A DNA stretch of 64,000 nucleotides, taken from Bryobacteraceae bacterium (GTDB lineage: Bacteria > Acidobacteriota > Terriglobia > Bryobacterales > Bryobacteraceae). Where the stretch lies: assembly GCA_041394945.1 (NCBI GenBank), contig JAWKHH010000005.1, forward strand, positions 620,001 to 684,000. Direction: 5' to 3'. The notes under the pieces are model-generated. The model was not told the origin of the DNA. It did not search any database and worked only from the letters and a program-made list of their open reading frames with translations. The position numbers and the translations under genes are program-made. Positions 18,496 through 27,099 of this stretch are shown here, in pieces (within the stretch, counting starts at the first letter, position 1; the number at the start of each line of letters is the position of its first letter).

Positions 18496-21400
18496 ACTTT
18501 CGCAACTGGGCACTCGCATGCGCGGTGTCCGCCGGCGTGACATACGCCCAAACATCCACGGCGGCGCTTTCCGGCGTCGTCGTCGATCAACAGGATGCAG
18601 CCATCGAAGCCGCCACGGTCACGATTCTCGACCCCGCGCGCGGCTGGAAGCGGGAGGTGTCCGCCACCGCTTCCGGAGCTTTTCAGTTCTCACAACTCCC
18701 GCCGTCATCCTATGAAGTCTCGGTGGAGCAGCCCGGATTCCAGGGCGCGCGCGTCACGGGCATCGTGCTGAACGCGGATGACCAACGCTCCATCCGGATC
18801 AAGCTTCAGGTGGCCGCCCGTGGCGAGAGTATCGTCGTCACCGGCGACGCTCCGCTGGTCCGCGAAGCACCTTCGGTTTCCACGAGCGTCGACCGGCGGT
18901 TCATCGAGAACCAGCCGTTGAACGGTCGCACGTTCCAATCCCTGATTCAACTATCGCCGGGAGTGGTGGTGACGCCGGCGAACATCGTCAGCCAGGGCCA
19001 ATTTTCCGTAAACGGACAGCGTCCTGGCGCGAATCTGTTCAGCGTCGACGGAGTCAGCGCGAACTTCGGACTGCCTGCCGCAACCTCGCCGTACGAGGGT
19101 GCCGGAGGCAGCGTACCGTCCTTCTCGGCGCAGGGCGGCACGAGTTCACTGGCATCCGTGGATGCCGTCCAGGAGTTCACGATTCAAACGTCGACGTACG
19201 CCCCCGAGTACGGCCGCCAGCCGGGTGCGCAGGTGGCGATCGTCACGCGGTCGGGCACCAACGATCTTCACGGCAGCGCATTCCACTATTTCCGCAACGA
19301 CAAGCTCGACGCCAACAACTGGTTCGGAAACTTCAACGGAATTCCACGCCCGGCGCTGCGGCAGAACGATTTCGGCTTCACCACGGGCGGTCCGGTATTT
19401 CTCCCCAAGCTCTATGAGGGGCGCAACCGCACGTTCTTTTTCGTTTCCTATGAAGGATTGCGCCTGATCCAGCCCGTGGTGCTCTCCGGCGCTCGGGCGC
19501 CGTCGCTCGCGGCGCGCGAGAATGCGACCGGGGCGGTGAAGCAACTCCTCGACGCCTACCCGCTGCCAGTGGCGGCGCCGCTGGCGGACGCTCCGCTCGA
19601 GACTCCGTATTCCGCTGGGTTCTCCAATCCATCGAATCTCAACGCGACCAGCGTTCGCATCGATCATTCGCTGTCGTCGCGTTTCACGGTCTTTGGGCGC
19701 TTCAACCACGCCCCGTCGGAAAGCCGGGAACGCGCGCGCTACGCCGCGGCGAGCTTCGTGGCCCGGATTCCGAACGAAACCCAGACGTTCACCGCCGGCT
19801 CCACCATGCTGCTCTCGCCCGCATTCACCAATGACCTGCGCTTCAACCGGAGCCGGTCGCTTGCGGGGCAAATCTATGTGCAGGACACATTCGGCGGCGC
19901 GAAGATACTGCCCAACGACATTCTCTTTCCGTCGTTCGCCGACCCCGAAAAGTCGCTCTACTACCTGACGATTGGCGGCAACGATGAGAACACGATCAGC
20001 CCGGGCACCTTCAGCCGCAATATTCAGCGCCAGATCAATATCGTGGATACGGCGAGTTGGAACCATGGCGCCCACAGCGTGAAGTTCGGCTTCGATTACC
20101 GTCTGCTCACTCCAACCATCGGCGGGCGCGAGTACGGCAAGACGCTCGTTGTCCCCACGATCACGCAACTCGCAACGGGCATCGTACCCACCGCCACGGT
20201 GACGCGGATCCCCGGATTCCTCGAGCCGCGCTACCAGAACTTCTCCGCCTTCGTGCAGGATGCATGGCGGATCACGCCCGGGCTGACCGTCACTTATGGC
20301 CTGCGTTGGGATGTGAACCCGGCCCCGTCAGATACTCCCGCCCTCACGGTGAACGGGATCGAGAATCCCAGCACCGCGGTGCTTGCGCCTTCCGGCACGC
20401 CGTTCTTTTCCGCCCAGAAGCGCAATTTCGCACCACGCATCGGCGTTGCCTACAAGCCGTTCCTGGGGTCCGGCACGGTGATACGGGCGGGCTTCGGTAC
20501 CTTCTACGATCTCGGCTACACGCTGCTCGGCACGGCGCTGAGCCCGACGTTGTTCCCGTTCGCCCGCAGCCGTACGCTCGCTAACTCGCCCATCCAGGCG
20601 CCTGCGCTGTTTGAAGAAGTACCGCCTCTAAACACGAACCCGCCGTACCCGCGCCTGTTTGCCTACTACAACGACTATGAGTCGCCCCGGACCTATCAGT
20701 ACAGCCTTGCGATCGAGCAGCCTATGGGCACCGCGAACTCAATGTCGTTGTCCTACGTGGGTGCTGCTGGACGGAAGCTGAACCGCGTGGAAAGCCTGCT
20801 CGCCGCCGTGCACCGGAACCCGAGTTTCACGCGCATCGACGCGGTGAGCAGCCAGGCGTACTCGGACTACAACTCGCTGCAGGCGCAGTTCAAGCGCCGC
20901 ATGACGCGCGGCCTCCAGGCGCTGCTCGCGTACACATGGGCGAAGTCGCTGGATACTTCGTCCGATGAATCGAACACGAACTTCCTGCCGCCGGTGACGC
21001 GATATACGGCGGAAGCCGATCGCGGCCCGTCATCCTTCGATGTCCGCCACACGTTCAGCGGATCGGCCACCTACGAGATTCCGGCGCCCTTCTCTAGCCC
21101 GGCCGCGCGAGCGGTCTTCGGCGGGTTCGCGCTGGACTCGATCGTCCGCTTCCGCACCGCGCCGCCCGTACTCGTGGTTACCGGACGTGACGCCCTCGGG
21201 CTCGGCATCACCAGTGTTTCCCGGCCCGACTGGGTATCCGGGCAGCCGCTCTATCTCGAAGGCGGCGGATACCCGGGCGGCCGGATCTTCAATCGCAATG
21301 CCTTCGACGCGGCAACGCCGCAGGCCGAAGGCCGGCAGGGCGGCCTGGGGCGCAACGTCCTGAGGGGATTCGGGCTCCGCCAGTTGGATCTCTCGATTCG

Positions 21401-21623
21401 GCGGCGGTTTCGTGTGACCGAGTCCGCCGGGCTCGATTTCCGCGTGGACGCCTTCAACGTGTTCAACACTCCCAACTTCGGCAGTCCCACGGGCGTGATG
21501 ACGAGCAGCAACTTCGGCCGCTCGACGGCGATCCTAAGCACGGGAGTTACCGGAGGCCAGAATCCGCAGTTTCAGATCGGCGGTCCGCGATCGCTGCAAC
21601 TCGGGCTCCGGCTACAGTTCTAG
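18492..21623 (+). CDS. TonB-dependent receptor, Oar type, with N-terminal CarboxypepD_reg domain
   Basis: 1043 residues. The ATG overlaps the preceding stop as ATGA and has AAAGGA six bases upstream. A signal peptide (CAVSAGVTYA) is followed by a carboxypeptidase-regulatory module (residues about 25-105, AALSGVVVDQQDAAIEAATVT), then a plug domain with VTGDAPLVREAPSV, NQPLNGRTFQSL and NGQRPGANLFSVDGV. From about residue 240 there is a large outer-membrane barrel (NDLHGSAFHYFRNDKLDANN) ending with RSLQLGLRLQF, a C-terminal Phe. It imports a large or scarce substrate using TonB energy. The substrate is not predictable from the sequence. Neighbours suggest a metal or metal complex. Confidence 0.9.
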   Translation: MNFRNWALACAVSAGVTYAQTSTAALSGVVVDQQDAAIEAATVTILDPARGWKREVSATASGAFQFSQLPPSSYEVSVEQPGFQGARVTGIVLNADDQRSIRIKLQVAARGESIVVTGDAPLVREAPSVSTSVDRRFIENQPLNGRTFQSLIQLSPGVVVTPANIVSQGQFSVNGQRPGANLFSVDGVSANFGLPAATSPYEGAGGSVPSFSAQGGTSSLASVDAVQEFTIQTSTYAPEYGRQPGAQVAIVTRSGTNDLHGSAFHYFRNDKLDANNWFGNFNGIPRPALRQNDFGFTTGGPVFLPKLYEGRNRTFFFVSYEGLRLIQPVVLSGARAPSLAARENATGAVKQLLDAYPLPVAAPLADAPLETPYSAGFSNPSNLNATSVRIDHSLSSRFTVFGRFNHAPSESRERARYAAASFVARIPNETQTFTAGSTMLLSPAFTNDLRFNRSRSLAGQIYVQDTFGGAKILPNDILFPSFADPEKSLYYLTIGGNDENTISPGTFSRNIQRQINIVDTASWNHGAHSVKFGFDYRLLTPTIGGREYGKTLVVPTITQLATGIVPTATVTRIPGFLEPRYQNFSAFVQDAWRITPGLTVTYGLRWDVNPAPSDTPALTVNGIENPSTAVLAPSGTPFFSAQKRNFAPRIGVAYKPFLGSGTVIRAGFGTFYDLGYTLLGTALSPTLFPFARSRTLANSPIQAPALFEEVPPLNTNPPYPRLFAYYNDYESPRTYQYSLAIEQPMGTANSMSLSYVGAAGRKLNRVESLLAAVHRNPSFTRIDAVSSQAYSDYNSLQAQFKRRMTRGLQALLAYTWAKSLDTSSDESNTNFLPPVTRYTAEADRGPSSFDVRHTFSGSATYEIPAPFSSPAARAVFGGFALDSIVRFRTAPPVLVVTGRDALGLGITSVSRPDWVSGQPLYLEGGGYPGGRIFNRNAFDAATPQAEGRQGGLGRNVLRGFGLRQLDLSIRRRFRVTESAGLDFRVDAFNVFNTPNFGSPTGVMTSSNFGRSTAILSTGVTGGQNPQFQIGGPRSLQLGLRLQF

Positions 21624-21646
21624 CTTGACTTGGTGAGGGCCCTTCC

Positions 21647-22777
21647 ATGCGTAGTTTCATATTGCTCTTTCTTACGTCCGCTCTCTTTGCGCACGATCTC
21701 TACTTGCGCCCTCGGGCCTTTCGGCTGAAGCCCGGCGAACCAGCCGTCGTCGAGTTCCATAACGGGGAGGCCTTCCCGAAGAGCCAGGCGCCGCCGGTGC
21801 TCGAACGGCTCCGCGACGCCAAGGTTCAATGGCCGGGCGGCGAGGCGCCGCTCAGCGGCATACGCATTGAGGGTAGGGCCGCCATGGGAGGGTTCCAAGC
21901 CCCAGCGGCCCCGGCTTTCCTGATCGCCGCGCGCACGGTTCCCAATTACATCGAACTTCCAGCAGCGAAGTTCGACGACTATCTGGCGCATGAAAACCTC
22001 ACGGCCATCGCGGATTGGAGAAAGCAGGCCGGCGAATCCGGGAAGCCCGGCCGGGAGTTGTACTCGAAGTACGTCAAGGCCATCCTTCACACCGGCCCCG
22101 CCAGTGCGTTCGTGACGGAGCCGCTTGGGCAGACCATCGAGTTCGTTCCCCTGGATGACCCGGCCTCGCTCAGGCCCGGCGCGAAGCTAACCGTGCAGTT
22201 GCTGTACCGCGGCGCGCCGGCCGCCAACGCGCACGTGGAGGCATCCTCGGCGCACGGAAAGGACGTGAAGCATCGCCAGGTGGGGCGAACGGACGCGGCA
22301 GGGAAAATTGACATACCACTGGACACGGCGGGCCTGTGGAAGCTCCACTCAATCCACATGGAGCGCCGCGCCAACACGGCCGAGGCGGATTGGGAAAGCT
22401 ATTGGGCCAGCCTGACCTTCGAGGTGGCCTTGGGCGATCGAGCGGAGGGAGCCTTCCTGTTGGCGACAAGCGAAGATCAGATGGATGATCCTGCGAACCG
22501 CCGGGCGTTTGCGCGGGCGCGATTGGCGTTTGGACACCCTCGCCACATTGCTTTGCAGTTCCGATCGTATGCCAGTTCTGACGATCCGCTGAATGAGGCG
22601 CATGCTCGCCAGGGAGCTCGACGAAGCGACCCGACAGGCTTTCGGGGACTGCCTTCCTTTCGGACATTGCGCAGCGCGAGAGTACCGAGGATGTTAGTGT
22701 TTGATCTCGCGAAACCATTTCGGATGATGCGCGGCGGCCCAGCGTTCGGTGACCCAGCCGCGCGTCATCGACTTTAG
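21647..22777 (+). CDS. DUF4198 periplasmic protein with anomalous read-through C-terminus
   Basis: 376 codons. A GGTGAGGG site precedes the ATG 24 bases after the TonB receptor stop. Signal peptide SFILLFLTSALFA, then HDLYLRPRAFRLKPGEP and, further on, LTVQLLYRGAPAANAHV and DTAGLWKLHSIHM ending ADWESYWASLTFEV at about residue 258. This is the complete DUF4198 architecture, periplasmic proteins often found next to TonB receptors and thought to aid metal uptake. Residues about 260-376 do not resemble the family; those from about 323 are encoded by the fdhI-associated repeat (from 22614). The last 84 bases run antisense into fdhI. The original stop seems to have been lost, or the 3' end replaced, when the flanking repeat arrived. 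Confidence 0.75.
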   Translation: MRSFILLFLTSALFAHDLYLRPRAFRLKPGEPAVVEFHNGEAFPKSQAPPVLERLRDAKVQWPGGEAPLSGIRIEGRAAMGGFQAPAAPAFLIAARTVPNYIELPAAKFDDYLAHENLTAIADWRKQAGESGKPGRELYSKYVKAILHTGPASAFVTEPLGQTIEFVPLDDPASLRPGAKLTVQLLYRGAPAANAHVEASSAHGKDVKHRQVGRTDAAGKIDIPLDTAGLWKLHSIHMERRANTAEADWESYWASLTFEVALGDRAEGAFLLATSEDQMDDPANRRAFARARLAFGHPRHIALQFRSYASSDDPLNEAHARQGARRSDPTGFRGLPSFRTLRSARVPRMLVFDLAKPFRMMRGGPAFGDPAARHRL

Positions 22778-22786
22778 CGCTCCCGG
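22614..22786 (-). repeat. fdhI 3'-end plus downstream flank, copy 3 (intact fdhI)
   Basis: This copy includes the true fdhI stop (minus strand, 22694-22696) and the last 30 fdhI codons, plus 80 bases downstream. It matches 15963-16136 over its length and 14636-14766 over the coding part. On the plus strand the same bases encode the aberrant tail of the DUF4198 protein. In another minus-strand frame, an ATG overlapping the final fdhI codons begins MVSRDQ, matching the MASRDQ start of FdhE at 14653. This suggests that the ancestral fdhE start lay here. Confidence 0.8.
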
Positions 22787-23305
22787 AACGGCGGCTGTCC
22801 CCATGTAGATGTGCAGGATGATGCCGCCGATGGCGCCGATGGCCGCGAGAGGATGGACGAGCACCGCGGCCAGGCGCAGTTCGCGAGACATCGATTCCGG
22901 AAACCACAACACCACGCCGCTGGCGAGCAGGATCAGGCCGAAGGCCCACTGCATCCAAAACATCATCTTCTGGCCGCCGTTGAACTTGCCGGATTCCGGC
23001 AGGCCTTCTTCCTGGTTCGTCGCGTACTTGCTCGATTGACGGAGCCACTCGCGGTCGTCTGCATCGAGCTTCATCTGCCCGCGCCAGCGCACGAACATCG
23101 CCATGAGCGCGATGGCGAACAGGACGCCGGCGATGGGGTGAATCGCGCGGACGACGCCACCGCCGCCGAGCACCGCGGCCAACCAGTACAACTTCCGCGA
23201 CCACAGCGCCAACCCGCTGAGCGCGAGATAGACGAACAGGATCGCCGACATCCAATGGTTCGCCCGTTCGGCGTAGTTGAACCGCGCCACGCGCCTACTC
23301 GTCAT
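22694..23305 (-). CDS. fdhI: Formate dehydrogenase cytochrome b subunit (gamma)
   Basis: 203 residues from the second ATG (MTSRRVARF), which has AGGAGG six bases upstream and overlaps the fdhH stop by 11 bases; the first ATG at 23320 lacks such a site. Integral membrane diheme cytochrome b that takes electrons from the Fe-S subunit to quinone. Four hydrophobic helices are seen, with candidate heme-ligating histidines in ERANHWMSA, AIHPIAGV, LVHPLAAI and ILHIYMG. The region GGQKMMFWMQWAFG is characteristic of FdnI/FdoI. The intact 3' end is the parent of the remnants at 14636-14766 and 15963-16136. Confidence 0.93.
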   Translation of the reverse strand: MTSRRVARFNYAERANHWMSAILFVYLALSGLALWSRKLYWLAAVLGGGGVVRAIHPIAGVLFAIALMAMFVRWRGQMKLDADDREWLRQSSKYATNQEEGLPESGKFNGGQKMMFWMQWAFGLILLASGVVLWFPESMSRELRLAAVLVHPLAAIGAIGGIILHIYMGTAAVPGALKSMTRGWVTERWAAAHHPKWFREIKH

Positions 23306-24089
23306 CGGCGGCCTCCTCATGCTTCGGCCCGTACTTCACGTAGTGGAAGAACGTGCCGAGGATGCCGCCCGCGAGCACCAGCGATCCGAGCCACTTCACC
23401 GGTCCCTTCCAGAGCGATACGGTCAGCGGAATCGTCGGGTCTTTGGGTAAGCCGTAGGCCTCAGGCTCCGTGGCGTTCTTCAAAACGTAGAGCACGTTGG
23501 TTCCGCCGACGCCCGCCGGATTGTAGACGCCCGCCTGGGCGAAGCCGCTCGACTTCAACTCTGCCGCCCGGCTATCGGCCATGCGCAACAGGTCGTCGCG
23601 GTCGCCGAAGGTGAGGCAGTTTGTCGGGCACGTCTTGATGCAGGCGGGCGGGAGGCCCACCTCGGTGCGATCGGTGCAGAGCGTGCACTTATAGACCTTC
23701 TTCGTGGCGGGACTGAGGCGAGGCACGTCGAACGGGCAGCCGGTGATGCAGTACCCGCAGCCGATGCAGTTCTCATGCACGAAGTCGACAGTGCCGTTCG
23801 GGCCGTTGACGATGGCGCCCGGCGCGGGGCATGCTTTCATGCATCCGGCATCGTGGCAATGCATGCACTGATACTTCGCCATCAGCCACGAAAGGCGGCC
23901 GTTCTCCTCGCGCTCGTTGAACTTGATCAGGTTCCAGAAGTTGTGCGCGAGCGACGGCATCGTCTGGTACGACCCGTCGAAAACGCCAAGCGTGAACTCC
24001 TGGTCGTTCCACTCCTGGCAGGCGATCTCGCACGCCTTGCATCCGATGCAGAGCGAGGTGTCGATCAACTTGGCGGCGGTGAGGGCCAT
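23295..24089 (-). CDS. fdhH: Formate dehydrogenase iron-sulfur subunit (beta)
   Basis: 264 residues. Carries electrons from the catalytic subunit to the cytochrome b subunit. Four cysteine clusters for 4Fe-4S centres appear in order: CIGCKACEIACQEW (about 16), CMHCHDAGCMKACP, CIGCGYCITGCPFDVP and CTLCTDR with CIKTCPTNCL. A C-terminal single membrane helix (WLGSLVLAGGILGTFFHYV) anchors it, as in FdnH. The stop overlaps the fdhI start. It begins one base before the fdhG stop codon, so the operon is tightly coupled. No export signal of its own is seen; it is expected to be co-exported with the Tat-bearing alpha subunit. Confidence 0.95.
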   Translation of the reverse strand: MALTAAKLIDTSLCIGCKACEIACQEWNDQEFTLGVFDGSYQTMPSLAHNFWNLIKFNEREENGRLSWLMAKYQCMHCHDAGCMKACPAPGAIVNGPNGTVDFVHENCIGCGYCITGCPFDVPRLSPATKKVYKCTLCTDRTEVGLPPACIKTCPTNCLTFGDRDDLLRMADSRAAELKSSGFAQAGVYNPAGVGGTNVLYVLKNATEPEAYGLPKDPTIPLTVSLWKGPVKWLGSLVLAGGILGTFFHYVKYGPKHEEAADDE

Positions 24090-24090
24090 G

Positions 24091-27000
24091 TCAGGCTTTC
24101 TCCACGTTGACCAGGAATCCCTTGTATTCCGGCGTGCCGGAATTGGGGTCGAAGACGGAAGCGGTGAGGTTGTTGATGAGCGGTCCGCTCACCTTGCCGA
24201 GGAAGCCCCAGTGGATGGGGAGGCCGACCTGGTAGATATCCTTGCCGCCGATACGGAGCGGGCGGATGCGCCGGGTGACCATCGCGAAGCCCTCCACTTT
24301 TCCGCGCGCCGAGGTGACGCGGACCCGGTCGCCGCTGCGGATTCCCTTCTGTTGCGCGAGCTTTTCGGGTAATTCGACGAAGAAATGGGTCTGCAGTTCG
24401 CTGGCGCCGGCGGTGTGCTTGGTCCAGTAGTGGAAATGCTCGGTGAGGCGGTAGGTGATGCCGACGTAGGGGAACTCGGTGGCCTGGCCGAGCTTGTCGT
24501 TGGCGCCGGAGTAGATCTTCGCCGCCGGATTGGACGAGACGTTCGGATGCAGCGAGTTCTCAACCGGCGACTCGGCCGGTTCGTAGTGCTCCGGGAACGG
24601 CCCTTCGACGAGGCTCGGCGCGAACAGCCGCGCGACGCCTTCCGGCAGCATGATGAACGCCGAGAAGGCTTCGGGCGGGGCGTCGGCCTTGAAATCCGGA
24701 ATATCGCCCGTGTAGCGCTTGCCGTTCCACCGGATGGGCGCGCGCGTTTCGTCCCATGGCTTGCCGGCGGCGTCGAGCGAGGCGCGATTGTAGAGCACGC
24801 GGCGATTGGCGGGCCAGCTCCAGGACCATTGCGGGTAGACGCCGAGTCCGCCCGGGTCCTCGGTGACGCGGCGCACCATCTGGTTTCCGGCTTGCGTCCA
24901 CGAACCGGCGTAGAGCCAGTTGCCGCAAACGGTGGAGCCGTCGTCCTTGAGTTCGCCGAATCCGGAGACCTGGGCGCCGGTGGCGAGATCGCGGCCGTTC
25001 AACTCGCGGGCGACTTCGGCGAGCGATGGAGAGGTGGGGTCGGCGTAGTCCCACGTCATGTTGAGCACCTGCTCTGGCAGCGCTCCGCCTTCCTTTTCGT
25101 ACAGGCGGCGCAGTTCCAGAAACAGGCGGGCGATGATCTCCTGATCGCGGCGGGCGTCGCCCGGTGGATCGAGCGCGGCGTCTTTCCATTGCAGCCAGCG
25201 CGAAGAGTTGACGAACGCTCCGTCCTTTTCGGCGAAGCAGGCGGCGGGGAGAAGGAAGACTTCGGTCTTGATGTTGGCGGGGTCGAGCGCGCCGGGATAG
25301 TATTGCTCGGCCAGATCCTTGGCGCGCCAGAAGGCTGCTGTTTCGGTTTCGAAGTTCTCGGCGACGATCATCCAGTCGAGCCTGGAAAGCCCGGCCAGCA
25401 TCTTCGAGGTGTTCGGACCGTTGGCGACGGGGTTCATGCCGAACGAGATCAGGCCCTGGATCTGGCCCTGGGTCATGCGGTCAAAAAAGCTGCCCCAGCT
25501 ATGGTTGTCGGTTTCGCCGAGTTTCGGAAGCCAGGCGTAGCCGAAGCCGTTGGCGGCGGTCGCCTTGTCGCCGTAGTAGGCCTTGAGAAGACTGGCCATG
25601 AACTTGGGAGTGTTGGTCCAGTAGTTCATGACGTTGGGCCGCAGCGGCTTGGGGGAGTTGGCGCGGCCGTACTCGGCGAGGGTGGGCTGCGACGCCACCG
25701 GCATCTTGAGATAGCCGGGAAGATTGCTCCACGACGCCATGTCGGTGGCGCCCTGGATGTTGGCGTGGCCGCGCTGGGCGTTGACGCCTCCGCCGGGCAT
25801 GCCGATGTTGCCCATCAGCAACTGGACGATGGCCGCGGCGTGGATCAACTGAACCGAGTGCGAGTGCTGCGTCCAGCCGAGCGCGTAAAGCACGGTTCCA
25901 GTCTTCTCCGGCGTGTAGGCTTCGGTGATGACCTCGGCGGCGGCGGTGAACTCCTCGGGCGTACAGCCGCAGATTTCGGATACCTTCTCCGCGGTGTAGC
26001 GCGCGTAGTGCGCCTTCATCAACTGGAAGACGCAGCGCGGGTTCTCGAGCGTGGGATCCACCCGGGCGAAACCGGCGCCATCGAGATCGTAGCTCCAGGT
26101 GGCCTTGTCGTACTTGCGGCTGCTTTCGTCCCAACCGGAGAAAACGCCGTCGGCGAAGCCGAAGCCTTCCTTGACGAGGAAGGCGGCGTTGGTGTGCTGT
26201 TTGACGTAGCCGGCCTGGTAGCGTCCGGATTCGAGCGCGTAGTGGATCAACCCGCCAAGGAAGGCGATGTCGGTACCGGCGCGGATGGGCACGTAAATGT
26301 CGGCCACGGCGGCCGTGCGGTTGAACCTCGGGTCGACGCACACCACCTTGGCTTTTCGTTTGCGCCGGGCTTCCATGACGAAGCGGAAGCCGACCGGATG
26401 GTTCTCGGCCGGGTTGCCGCCCATGACGAGCACCATGTCCGTGTTGGCGACGTCGGTCCAGCCGTTGGTCATCGCGCCCCGTCCGAAGGTGGCGGCCAGA
26501 CTGGCCACCGTGGGGCCGTGTCAAAGACGGGCCTGGTTTTCGTAGGGCAGCACGCCGAGGGCGAAGCGCAGTTTGCCGAGCAGGTAGTTAACCTCGTTCG
26601 TATCCGTGCAGCCGCCCATCATCACGAGGTTGGTGAGGCGGTTGACGGTGCGGTTCTGGTCGTCGGCGGCCTGGAAGCCGGCGTCGCGCGTCTTCTTGAT
26701 GAGTCGCGCCATCTTCGGGATCGCTTCGTCCCAGGTGATGGGCGTCCAGTCCTTGGCGCCGGGGGCGCGGTGGAGGGGCTGCGTGAGGCGGCGGTCGCTG
26801 CCGGCGAACTCCTTGAGCGATGCGCCCTTCGGGCACAGCGTGCCGCGATTCACGGGCGATTCCGGATTGCCTTCGATGTGGACCAGCGCCGGCTTCACGT
26901 TGCGCGACTTGTCGCCGAGCGTGTGGATGATCACCGAGCAGCCGACGGCGCAGTAGGGGCACACCGAAGTGGTCTGCGTGGTGCGGGCGATTTTCAACTC

Positions 27001-27099
27001 GCGTGCGGCGGCCTGCGCCGGACTCAGATCGAATCCGAAGGCTGTAACGAGCCCGGCTGACGACGCCAGGAAACCGCGGCGGGAAAGATGATCCGACAT
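24091..27099 (-). CDS. fdhG: Formate dehydrogenase catalytic subunit, selenocysteine-containing (alpha)
   Basis: Oxidises formate to CO2 in the periplasm with a Mo/W-bis-MGD cofactor. 1002 residues when the in-frame UGA at 26521-26523 is read as selenocysteine 193. The context NQARL-U-HGPTVASLA matches the Sec site of FdnG/FdoG. The start MSDHLSRRGFLASSAG is a classical Tat signal. A 4Fe-4S motif (CPYCAVGCSVI to GTLCPKG) lies at about residues 45-90. Molybdopterin-binding motifs follow, such as MVLVMGGNPAENHPVGF and VCVDPRFNRTAAVAD, and the C-terminal dinucleotide-binding domain includes SGDRVRVTSARGKVEG. A hairpin just after UGA could serve as SECIS. fdhH starts next to its stop. No sel genes are seen in this window. 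Confidence 0.95.
26488..26523 (-). promoter_or_regulatory. Selenocysteine UGA codon and bacterial SECIS-like hairpin
   Basis: On the minus strand the UGA (26523-26521) is followed 11 bases later by a hairpin at 26509-26488. Its base stem is GGTGG pairing with CCACC, its upper stem CCA pairs with TGG, and its tip is AGTC(T). A small bulge lies on the 3' side. The known E. coli fdhF and fdnG elements have the same layout: short stem, upper stem and a GGUC(U)-type loop recognised by SelB. The position relative to UGA and the loop GU fit; the fold was judged by hand only. Confidence 0.75.

Noticed and set aside
14636..22786. Insertion sequence or transposon carrying the cassette
   Set aside because: No transposase, integrase or terminal inverted repeats were seen; only the fdhI-derived repeats mark the borders.
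26521..26523. fdhG as a pseudogene or two separate genes split by TGA
   Set aside because: The stop is TGA at the exact family Sec position, with conserved context and a SECIS-like hairpin; both flanks are intact.
24385..27060. 891-codon plus-strand frame opposite fdhG
   Set aside because: Shadow of the selenoprotein gene; composition is typical of reverse-complement codons.
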